Shown here: positions 27,985 to 34,622 of the stretch, piece after piece
How positions within the stretch are numbered: position 1 is the first letter of the stretch
Layout of the letters: every line of letters starts with the position of its first letter
Origin: Streptomyces sp. NBC_00582
GTDB lineage: Bacteria > Actinomycetota > Actinomycetes > Streptomycetales > Streptomycetaceae
DNA length: 64,000 bases
Assembly (NCBI RefSeq): GCF_036345155.1
Contig: NZ_CP107772.1
Location: 1,302,001 to 1,366,000, forward strand
Reading direction: 5' to 3'
Position numbers and translations under genes: made by a program
Notes under the pieces: model-generated
Database searches by the model: none
Seen by the model: only the letters and a program-made list of their open reading frames with translations
Told to the model about the DNA's origin: nothing

Positions 27985-28194
27985 CCTTTCGCTCCCTGGC
28001 AGTCCCGTGCTGATGGATATGAGTCGGTGGATCGGTCGAGGATCGAGTCGAGGGGACGAGGGGCCGCCGGTCCACCGGTGCGCTCTCCCCCGGGCGGCGC
28101 GGGCCCTCTCTCTTCGGCTGGCCGCGCGGGCGGACGCCAAACATGCGGATCCGCGAAGCGTCGTCAAGCCGCCGCCGCGGGGTACACATCAGAC

Positions 28195-28416
28195 ATGACC
28201 GATGTCGTGGACTCGGGCGAACTGCTGCGGCGCATCCAGCGCGCGAGGGCCTGTGCGCGCGAGGAGCTGCGCGCCTGGCGGGCCCGGAGCGGGGAACTGG
28301 AGCGGGCCGATCCGGACGCGGCGCGCGAGGCGCGGGTGCGGAGTCTGGCGTACGAGGCGGTGCTCAGAGCGCTGGACGAGATCGTGACGCCGGGCCGGGC
28401 GGGCGTGCGGCGCTGA
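28195..28416 (+). CDS. Small hypothetical helical protein
   Basis: A 73-residue Arg/Ala/Glu-rich helical protein (LLRRIQRARACAREELRAWRAR.., LAYEAVLRALDEIV). I do not recognise the family. There is no ribosome site before ATG 28195. A GGGTAC at 28180-28185 and the text around it would place a transcript start very near the ATG, so the mRNA may be leaderless. It is divergent from the anti-sigma gene. Confidence 0.55.
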   Translation: MTDVVDSGELLRRIQRARACAREELRAWRARSGELERADPDAAREARVRSLAYEAVLRALDEIVTPGRAGVRR

Positions 28417-28694
28417 CCGCGCGAAGTGAAACAGGTCACGTGACCGGGTTCCGCCTACGCGAAATCCCCAAGAATGGTTTACGGTTCATCCATAGGCGGT
28501 GAGCGAGGTCGAGCGACAGCCTCCTTCGTACACCATCCTTGACGGCCCTGGCTGGCTTCCCCCGTCCAGCCAGGGCTTTTTCCTGCCCTTCCGCCGAAAG
28601 TCACCTCCGCCGAGGTGCCCGGTCGGCCGGCAGCGGCTGAAATGGGCTGTGGAGAAAGCACCGCGACCGATCGCCCGGCGAGGAGCACCGCGCC
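28417..28694 (+). ncRNA. Candidate small RNA or attenuator leader
   Basis: 278 bp without a recognised gene. It holds a 12-bp palindrome GGTCACGTGACC (28434-28445), an AT-richer promoter-like patch (about 28470-28492) and then the intrinsic terminator at 28545-28581. A transcript from the patch would be roughly 80-100 nt. A short GTG frame from 28499 (MSEVERQPPSYTILDG..) runs through the terminator and could be a leader peptide, but it lacks a ribosome site. Confidence 0.4.
28545..28581 (+). terminator. Strong intrinsic terminator
   Basis: A perfect 11-bp stem GCCCTGGCTGG (28545-28555) with CCAGCCAGGGC (28566-28576), a 10-nt C-rich loop and a T5 tail (28577-28581). It is the only classical stem plus T-tail terminator I found in the window. 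It stands 114 bp before the cyclic-nucleotide-binding gene. Confidence 0.85.
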
Positions 28695-29150
28695 ATGACC
28701 AAAGCGACCAAACTGCTGACCGCCCTCCCCCCGCCCCAGCGCCGGCGTCTGATGGAGCTGGCCCGGGAGGTCTCCTTCCCGGAGGACGCCCGGATCTTCG
28801 AGGCGGGCGGCCACGCCGACCGTTTCTGGGTCGTCCGCTCCGGCGCGGTCTCCCTCGTCCAGCCGGTGACCTCGGTGCAGCGCGTCACCGTCGCGAGCCT
28901 CGGCGCCGGTGATCTGCTCGGCTGGTCCTGGCTGTTCCCGCCGTACCGGTGGGACTTCGGCGCCGAGGCGTTCAGCCCGGTCCGCGCCTACGAGTTCGAG
29001 GCGCAGCCGGTGCTGAAGCTGTGCGAGGAGGACCCGGCGCTCGGGGTCACCCTCGTACGGATCGTGGCCGAGATCCTCGCCCACCGGCTGGAGATGACCC
29101 GCAACCGCCTGCTGGAGCAGTACGGGACCCACCGGCGCCGGGTGCTGTGA
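28695..29150 (+). CDS. Cyclic nucleotide-binding domain protein without HTH
   Basis: A 151-residue protein that is essentially one Crp/Fnr-type cNMP-binding beta-roll (FPEDARIFEAGGHADRFWVVRSGAVSLVQPV..LGAGDLLGWSWLFPPYRWDFGAEAFSPVRAYEFEA) followed by the dimerisation helix (LVRIVAEILAHRLEMTRNRLLEQYG). The C-terminal helix-turn-helix of Crp is absent and the gene ends naturally, so it is not a simple DNA-binding regulator. The phosphate-binding cassette is atypical (no GE..AL..RSA). It is preceded by an unusual leader with terminator. Confidence 0.85.
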   Translation: MTKATKLLTALPPPQRRRLMELAREVSFPEDARIFEAGGHADRFWVVRSGAVSLVQPVTSVQRVTVASLGAGDLLGWSWLFPPYRWDFGAEAFSPVRAYEFEAQPVLKLCEEDPALGVTLVRIVAEILAHRLEMTRNRLLEQYGTHRRRVL

Positions 29151-29169
29151 GCGGCGCTCGGCGGATCGG

Positions 29170-30480
29170 TCAGACCCGGTAGCGGCGCAGCGCCGGTACC
29201 GCGGCCGCCAGGGCCAGCATCACCGTGACGACCAGCAGGCCGCCGCCCGCGACCGCCGCCCGGGGACCGAACGCGGCGCCCGCGGTGCCGTGCAGGACGT
29301 CGGCGAGCCGCGGTCCGCCCGCGACGACGACCGTGAAGACGCCCTGCATCCGGCCGCGCATCTCGTCGGTGGCCGCGGACAGCAGGATCGCCCCGCGGAA
29401 GACCATCGAGACCATGTCGGCGACGCCGGCGACGGCCAGGAACAGCACCGCGAGCCACAGGCTCGTGCTCAGCCCGAACCCGGTGATCGCGGCGCCCCAG
29501 GCGACGACCGCGCCGATCACCATCCAGCCGTGCCGACGGGCCCGGGAGAACGTTCCGGAGAACAGTCCGCCCAGCACCGCGCCGATGGGGATCGCCGCGA
29601 ACAGCAGACCGAGGGCGAGCCCTTCGCTGTAGGACGCGTACGTCTCCGCGGCGAGCTGCGGGAACAGGGCGCGGGGCATGCCGAAGACCATCGCGACGAC
29701 ATCCGCGAGGAAGGACAGCAGCAGGACCTTGTGCCCGGCTATGTACCGGAAGCCCTCCGCGATCTCGCGCACCCCGGCCCGCTTGGCCGTGGCGGTCGCG
29801 AGCGGCGGCAGCGCGGGCAGCCGGACGACCGCCCACAGCGTCACGCACAGGGCGAGGGCGTCGAGCAGATACAGCTCGGGCAGGCCGATCACCGGGATCA
29901 GGGCGCCCGCGAGCAGCGGGCCCGCGACCAGTCCGGTCTGCATGACCGTGGAGCCGAGGGCGTTGGCGGCGGCGAGTTCCTCCGCCGGGACCAGCCGGGC
30001 GATCGAGGCGTTGCGGGCGGGCGCGTTGAGGCCGAAGAACGCCTGCTGGGCGGCGAGCAGCACCATCAGCACGGCCACCGAGTCCAGGCCGGAGACGGCC
30101 TGGAGCCAGAACAGCACCGAGGTGACGGCGATCCCGGTGTTGGTGATCAGCAGCAGCCTGCGCCGGTCCATGGTGTCGGCGACGGCGCCGCCCCACAGCG
30201 CGAACAGCACCATCGGCACCAGCCCGGCGAGGCTGGCGTAGCCGACCCAGGCGGAGGAGCCGGTGATGTCGTAGATCTGCTTGGGCACGGCGACGGCGGT
30301 GAGCTGGCTGCCGACGGCCGTCACGATGGTCGAGGACCACAGCCGGCGGTAGGCGGGGCGGCGCAGGGGGCGGGTGTCCATCGCCCAGCGGCGCCAGCCG
30401 CGCCGGGCCGCTTCCTGGGGATGCGGGCCGTCGTCGGTACCGGCCTCGGGTGCGGTGCTGCTGCTCTCGCTGGTGTCCAC
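29170..30480 (-). CDS. MFS transporter, EntS-like
   Basis: A 436-residue major facilitator with 12 predicted membrane helices. WRRWAMDTRPLRRPAYRRLWSSTIVTAVGSQLTAVAVPKQIYDITGSSAWVG and the A-loop GGAVADTMDRRRLLLITN match the enterobactin-exporter-like (EntS/MFS_3) group. It probably exports a small molecule such as a siderophore or drug; nothing adjacent identifies the substrate. GTG 30480 is the start. The N-terminal 35 residues are polar and non-conserved. Confidence 0.85.
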   Translation of the reverse strand: MDTSESSSTAPEAGTDDGPHPQEAARRGWRRWAMDTRPLRRPAYRRLWSSTIVTAVGSQLTAVAVPKQIYDITGSSAWVGYASLAGLVPMVLFALWGGAVADTMDRRRLLLITNTGIAVTSVLFWLQAVSGLDSVAVLMVLLAAQQAFFGLNAPARNASIARLVPAEELAAANALGSTVMQTGLVAGPLLAGALIPVIGLPELYLLDALALCVTLWAVVRLPALPPLATATAKRAGVREIAEGFRYIAGHKVLLLSFLADVVAMVFGMPRALFPQLAAETYASYSEGLALGLLFAAIPIGAVLGGLFSGTFSRARRHGWMVIGAVVAWGAAITGFGLSTSLWLAVLFLAVAGVADMVSMVFRGAILLSAATDEMRGRMQGVFTVVVAGGPRLADVLHGTAGAAFGPRAAVAGGGLLVVTVMLALAAAVPALRRYRV

Positions 30481-30583
30481 ACGCGTCCTGGTTGCTCGTT
30501 ACATCTTTCGGGTCGGGGGCCACTATTTCAGCAGCACCTGGGGGGACGCGGCCCTTTTGGACGTGCAATCTCAGATCGCGGAC

Positions 30584-31201
30584 TCAGGCGCCCGCGACGA
30601 GCAGCACTCCGAGGGTGACCATCGTGGCGGCGACCAGGCCGTCGAGGACACGCCAGGCGGCGGGCCGGGTCAGGAAGCGGCCGAGCAGGCGGGCGCCGAA
30701 GCCCAGGGCGGCGAACCAGCACAGACTGGCGAGGGCGGCCCCGAGGCCGAAGGTCCAGCGCAGCGGGCCGCGGTCGGCGGCGATGGAACCGACCAGGAAG
30801 ACCGTGTCGAGGTAGACGTGCGGGTTGAGCCAGGTGAGGGCGAGGCAGGTGAGCACGGCCCGGCGGCGTGAGCCGGCGGCCTCCCCGTCGGTGCGCAGCG
30901 CGTCGGTGCCGGGCCGGATCACCCTGCGGGCCGCCAGCAGTCCGTAGCCGAGCAGGAACGCGCCGCCGACCCACCCGACCACGGTCAGGGCGTCCGGCCA
31001 GGCCACCACCAGGGCGCCCACGCCGCCCACCCCGAGGGCGATGAGGACGGCGTCGGACAGGGCGCAGATCCCGACGACGGCCAGGACGGCGTCGCGGCGG
31101 ATCCCCTGCCGCAGGACGAAGGCGTTCTGGGCGCCGATGGCGACGATGAGCGAGAGACCGGTGCCGAAGCCTGCGGCCGCGGCGGCGAGTGCGGTGGACA
31201 T
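30584..31201 (-). CDS. lysE: LysE/ArgO family amino-acid exporter
   Basis: A 205-residue six-helix exporter for basic amino acids. GFGTGLSLIVAIGAQNAFVLRQGI is the family signature and TWLNPHVYLDTVFLVGS the conserved second half. It is divergent from the LysR regulator at 31279, the same arrangement as lysE-lysG in Corynebacterium glutamicum. It likely relieves accumulation of lysine or arginine, for example during peptide uptake. Confidence 0.92.
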   Translation of the reverse strand: MSTALAAAAAGFGTGLSLIVAIGAQNAFVLRQGIRRDAVLAVVGICALSDAVLIALGVGGVGALVVAWPDALTVVGWVGGAFLLGYGLLAARRVIRPGTDALRTDGEAAGSRRRAVLTCLALTWLNPHVYLDTVFLVGSIAADRGPLRWTFGLGAALASLCWFAALGFGARLLGRFLTRPAAWRVLDGLVAATMVTLGVLLVAGA

Positions 31202-31278
31202 GGCCTCCAGGCTAGGGAGGCGATCACCGCACGTACAGCTAAAGATTTTTACGTACCATTAGCGCTCGTGATGACCTC
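31202..31278. promoter_or_regulatory. lysE-lysR divergent control region
   Basis: A 77-bp divergent spacer containing an AT-rich core (about 31236-31258) flanked by CGTAC/GTACG-type half sites around agctaaagattttta. This is the expected binding region of the LysG/ArgP-type regulator, which activates the exporter when basic amino acids are abundant. Confidence 0.6.
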
Positions 31279-32181
31279 ATGATGACCGACCTCCCCCTCG
31301 AGCAAGTGCGGACGCTGCTGGCCGTGGTGGACGAGGGCACCTTCGACGCGGCGGCCGCGGTGCTGCATGTGACACCGTCGGCGGTCAGTCAGCGCGTCAA
31401 GGCGCTGGAGCAGCGCACGGGCCGGGTCCTGCTGCTGCGCACCAAGCCGGTGCGGCCCACGGAGTCCGGTGAGATCGTCGTCCGGTTCGCCCGGCAGCTC
31501 GCCCGGCTGGAACGCGACACGCGGTCCGAGCTGGGCATGAGCGGGGCCGGTGAGCCGACGCGGGTGACGGTCGCGGTGAACGCGGACTCGCTGGCGACCT
31601 GGTTCCTGCCCGCCCTGGCCCGGGTGCCGCGGGATCCGCCGCTGTGCTTCGAACTCCACCGGGAGGACGAGACGCGTACGGCGGAACTCCTGCGCGAGGG
31701 GCTCGTGATGGCCGCGGTCACCTCGTCGTCGGAGGCGGTGACCGGCTGTTCGGTGCGCGTCCTGGGCACCATGCGCTATCTGGCCGCCGCCAGCCCGGAG
31801 TTCGTGGCCCGCCATCTGTCGGACGGGCCCCTGGCCGAGACGCTGGCGCGGGCGCCGGTGATGACCTTCGACCGCAGCGACGATCTCCAGGACGCGTTCG
31901 TCCGCAGGCTGCGGCGGGGCGTCGGCGGCGCGGGTCCCCTCCGACACGCCGTGCCGACCTCGGAGGGTTTCGTGGACGCGGTCGCCGCCGGGTTCGGCTG
32001 GGGCATGGTCCCCGAGGCGCAGGCGGGCACCCTGCTGGACACCGGCCGTCTGATCCCCCTGGCCCCCGACCGCCCTCTGGACGTACCGCTGTACTGGCAG
32101 CAGTGGAAACTCGACTCGCCGGCCCTGGCGGCGGTGGCCGAGGCCGTCGCCGAGGAGGCCACGCAGGCGTTGAGGAGGTGA
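31279..32181 (+). CDS. LysR-type regulator, LysG/ArgP-like
   Basis: A 300-residue LysR regulator. The N-terminal helix-turn-helix is LLAVVDEGTFDAAAAVLHVTPSAVSQRVKALEQRTGRVLLLR, and the C-terminal two-lobed effector domain covers about 90-295. Its similarity to ArgP/LysG and divergent position from lysE make it the exporter's activator, with Lys, Arg or His as probable co-inducers. The start may be ATG 31279 or ATG 31282. It ends 19 bp from a convergent TetR gene. Confidence 0.92.
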   Translation: MMTDLPLEQVRTLLAVVDEGTFDAAAAVLHVTPSAVSQRVKALEQRTGRVLLLRTKPVRPTESGEIVVRFARQLARLERDTRSELGMSGAGEPTRVTVAVNADSLATWFLPALARVPRDPPLCFELHREDETRTAELLREGLVMAAVTSSSEAVTGCSVRVLGTMRYLAAASPEFVARHLSDGPLAETLARAPVMTFDRSDDLQDAFVRRLRRGVGGAGPLRHAVPTSEGFVDAVAAGFGWGMVPEAQAGTLLDTGRLIPLAPDRPLDVPLYWQQWKLDSPALAAVAEAVAEEATQALRR

Positions 32182-32200
32182 GGGGCGGACCGGGGCCGGA

Positions 32201-32908
32201 TCAGGTGCCCAGGCCCGCCAAGGTGCCCGCCGCGCTGTCCAGGAGCATCTCCAGGGCCGTCGGGTAGGCGCTGGTGAGCATGTGGGAGGTCAGCAGGGGG
32301 GCCGCCTCGGCGATGCGGGGGTGGGTGGTGGCGGGGAGCCGGGCGTAGGTCGAGGCCCACTTGGCGTCGTCGGCGCGCTGGGACGCCCGGGGCAGGGCCA
32401 GGGACGCCGCGTCCAGGGCGGCGAAGGCCAGTGTCTGGTCGATGAAGGCGTGGTAGATGCGGACCGTCTCCGGGAGGGGGAAGCCAGCGGTGCGCAGAAT
32501 GTCCAGGACGGCCTCGTCGGCGGCCAGTTCGTTCGCCCGGCCGGTGACCCGGCTCGCGGTGAGCTGCGCCGCCTGCGGATGGGCGACGTACGCGGCGTGG
32601 ATGCGCAGCCCGATCGCGTGCAGGTCCGCCCGCCACCGACCCGACGGCGTCCAGCCGCGCAGCGCCTCCCCGATCAGCGCGTCGCCGATGGCCAGGGTCA
32701 GCTCGTCCATGCCCCGGAAGTAGCGGTACAGGGTGCTGGGGTCGCAGTCCAGGGCGAGGCCGAGGCGGCGCGCGGTCAGCCCGCTGCTGCCGTGCTCGCG
32801 CAGCAGCCGCAGCGCGGCGTCCACGATCAGCCGCTCGGAGAGCACGGTGCCGCTCCTGGTGGGCCGGCGCCGCCGCCGCTTCTCCTCCGGTACGACCGCC
32901 TTCGGCAT
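32201..32908 (-). CDS. TetR family regulator
   Basis: A 235-residue TetR-type repressor. The helix-turn-helix is LIVDAALRLLREHGSSGLTARRLGLALDCDPSTLYRYFRGMDEL; the C-terminal ligand domain is of the TetR_C kind with IYHAFIDQTLAFAALDAAS. ATG 32908 follows an Arg/Lys-rich N-terminus. It is divergent from the saccharopine-dehydrogenase-like gene at 33045 and probably controls it through the inverted repeat in between. Confidence 0.88.
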   Translation of the reverse strand: MPKAVVPEEKRRRRRPTRSGTVLSERLIVDAALRLLREHGSSGLTARRLGLALDCDPSTLYRYFRGMDELTLAIGDALIGEALRGWTPSGRWRADLHAIGLRIHAAYVAHPQAAQLTASRVTGRANELAADEAVLDILRTAGFPLPETVRIYHAFIDQTLAFAALDAASLALPRASQRADDAKWASTYARLPATTHPRIAEAAPLLTSHMLTSAYPTALEMLLDSAAGTLAGLGT

Positions 32909-32928
32909 CCTCGTCCGCCTCCTTATGC

Positions 32929-32966
32929 CAACGCCATTGACCTTACGGCAGGGGAAGGCGTTGTAT
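32929..32966 (+). promoter_or_regulatory. Promoter with inverted repeat between TetR and dehydrogenase
   Basis: CAACGCC (32929-32935) and GGCGTTG (32957-32963) form an inverted repeat that straddles a possible promoter, TTGACC (32937-32942)-N18-TTGTAT (32961-32966). The overlap fits repression by the adjacent TetR protein. Confidence 0.45.
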
Positions 32967-33044
32967 CGCGGACAGGGCCCCCTTCTTCCGCACACCTCCT
33001 TGCGCACCTCTTGCGCACACCTTTCGACCGAGGGAGTTCTCGTC

Positions 33045-34262
33045 ATGCGTGTCCTGCTCGTGGGCGCCGGTGGCGTCGGTACCGCCGTCACCCGGATCGC
33101 CGCCCGGCGTCCGTTCCTCGAGGCGATGGTGGTCGCCGACCACGACCCCGCCCGCGCCGCGGCCGCCGTCGCCGCGCTGGACGGCGACGACCGGTTCACC
33201 GCCGAGCGCGTCGACGCCGGCGACGAGGAGGCGGTCGCCGCGCTGCTCGCCCGGCACCGCTGCGACGTGCTGCTCAACGCCACCGACCCGCGTTTCGTGA
33301 TGCCCCTGTTCGGCGCGGCGCGCACCGCCGGGGCCACCTATGTCGACATGGCGATGTCCCTGTCCCGGCCGCACCCCGAGCGGCCCTACGAGGAGTGCGG
33401 GGTCAAGCTCGGCGACGCCCAGTTCGCCCGGGCCGACGAGTGGGCGGAGGCGGGCCGCCTCGCCCTGGTCGGCATGGGGGTGGAGCCCGGTCTGTCGGAC
33501 GTGTTCGCGCGGTACGCCGCCGACGAGCTCTTCGACGAGATCGAGGAGATCGGCATCCGGGACGGCGCCAACCTCACCGTCGACGGCGCCGACTTCGCGC
33601 CCTCCTTCAACATCTGGACCACCATCGAGGAGTGTCTGAACCCCCCGGTGGTCTACGAGGCGGACCGCGGCTGGTACACCACCGAGCCCTTCAGCGAGCC
33701 GGAGGTGTTCGACTTCCCCGAGGGCATCGGCCCGGTCGAGTGCGTCAACGTGGAGCACGAGGAGGTGCTGCTCGTCCCCCGCTGGGTGGACGCCCGCCGG
33801 GTCACCTTCAAGTACGGCCTGGGCCGCGAGTTCGTCGACACGCTGAAGACGCTGCACAGACTGGAGCTGGACCGCACCACGCCGGTCACCGTGCCCAGCG
33901 CGGCGGGCCCGGTGCCGGTCTCGCCCCGGGACGTGGTCGCCGCCTGTCTGCCCGACCCGGCGACGCTGGGCGAGCGCATGCACGGCAAGACCTGCGCCGG
34001 CACCTGGGTGCGGGGCGTGAAGGACGGCGCGCCGCGCGAGGTGTACCTGTACCACGTGGTCGACAACCAGTGGTCCATGGCCGAGTACGGCAGCCAGGCC
34101 GTGGTCTGGCAGACGGCGGTCAACCCGGTCGTCGCCCTGGAACTCCTCGCCACCGGCGCCTGGTCCGGCAAGGGCGTCCTCGGCCCCGAGGCGTTCCCCG
34201 CCCGCCCCTTCCTCGACCTGCTGACCGCTTACGGCTCCCCGTGGGGTGTGCGGGAGCAGTGA
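33045..34262 (+). CDS. Saccharopine dehydrogenase family protein
   Basis: A 405-residue NAD(P)-dependent oxidoreductase. The Rossmann motif is MRVLLVGAGGVGTAVTRIAAR, followed by a saccharopine-dehydrogenase-like core (CDVLLNATDPRFVMPLFGAARTAGATYVDMAMS) and a C-terminal domain. Members include lysine 6-dehydrogenases and carboxynorspermidine synthase as well as saccharopine enzymes, so the substrate is uncertain; an amino-acid or imine substrate is likely. ATG 33045 is preceded by AGGGAG (33031-33036). Its nearness to a lysine exporter is suggestive but they are separately oriented units. Confidence 0.85.
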   Translation: MRVLLVGAGGVGTAVTRIAARRPFLEAMVVADHDPARAAAAVAALDGDDRFTAERVDAGDEEAVAALLARHRCDVLLNATDPRFVMPLFGAARTAGATYVDMAMSLSRPHPERPYEECGVKLGDAQFARADEWAEAGRLALVGMGVEPGLSDVFARYAADELFDEIEEIGIRDGANLTVDGADFAPSFNIWTTIEECLNPPVVYEADRGWYTTEPFSEPEVFDFPEGIGPVECVNVEHEEVLLVPRWVDARRVTFKYGLGREFVDTLKTLHRLELDRTTPVTVPSAAGPVPVSPRDVVAACLPDPATLGERMHGKTCAGTWVRGVKDGAPREVYLYHVVDNQWSMAEYGSQAVVWQTAVNPVVALELLATGAWSGKGVLGPEAFPARPFLDLLTAYGSPWGVREQ

Positions 34263-34373
34263 GCCCGTTCCCGGTCGCGTCCGTTTCACTTCCGCACCGG
34301 CGGTGACCCGCCCCGGAGCAACGCGTCAGGAACAGCAGGAAGAGTACGGACGACTTCGAGCGGAGTGACTTCG

Positions 34374-34622
34374 ATGGACGACTGGCGACAGCACGCGGCG
34401 TGCCGCCACGAGGACCCCGACCTCTTCTTCCCGATCGGCACCTCGGGACCGTCGCTGCTGCAGACGCAGCAGGCGAAGGCGGTGTGCCACCGCTGCCCGG
34501 TGCGCGAGCAGTGCCTGGAGTGGGCGCTGGACACGGACCAGACCCTGGGCGTGTGGGGCGGCACGACCGAGACGGAACGGCGCGCGCTCCGACGGCGCGC
34601 CCGGGCCCGCCGGGGTTCATGA
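34374..34622 (+). CDS. WhiB family iron-sulfur regulator
   Basis: An 82-residue Wbl protein. Four cysteines (Cys10, 38, 41, 47; CX2C between 38 and 41) bind a [4Fe-4S] cluster, and GVWGG (59-63) is the turn before the basic C-terminal tail RRALRRRARARR. Wbl proteins act with the principal sigma factor as nitric-oxide- or oxygen-sensitive regulators. It is most like the WhiB1/WblE subtype by its LFFPIG and LEWAL text. ATG 34374 with CGGAG 9 bases upstream is preferred to GTG 34365. It overlaps the histidine kinase gene tail to tail by 6 bp. Confidence 0.93.
   Translation: MDDWRQHAACRHEDPDLFFPIGTSGPSLLQTQQAKAVCHRCPVREQCLEWALDTDQTLGVWGGTTETERRALRRRARARRGS

Noticed and set aside
28160..28185. 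SigB promoter before the 73-residue gene
   Set aside because: GGGTAC is present, but the nearest GNNT is 18 bases away, outside the 14-16 range.
28545..28581. 6C RNA of actinobacteria
   Set aside because: One hairpin loop is C-rich, but I do not see the second C6 loop that defines the family, so the name is not justified.
32282..34306. Long plus-strand frame opposite tetR running into the dehydrogenase
   Set aside because: It is out of frame with the Rossmann motif of the real gene at 33045 and consists of Arg/Gly/Pro-rich shadow sequence.
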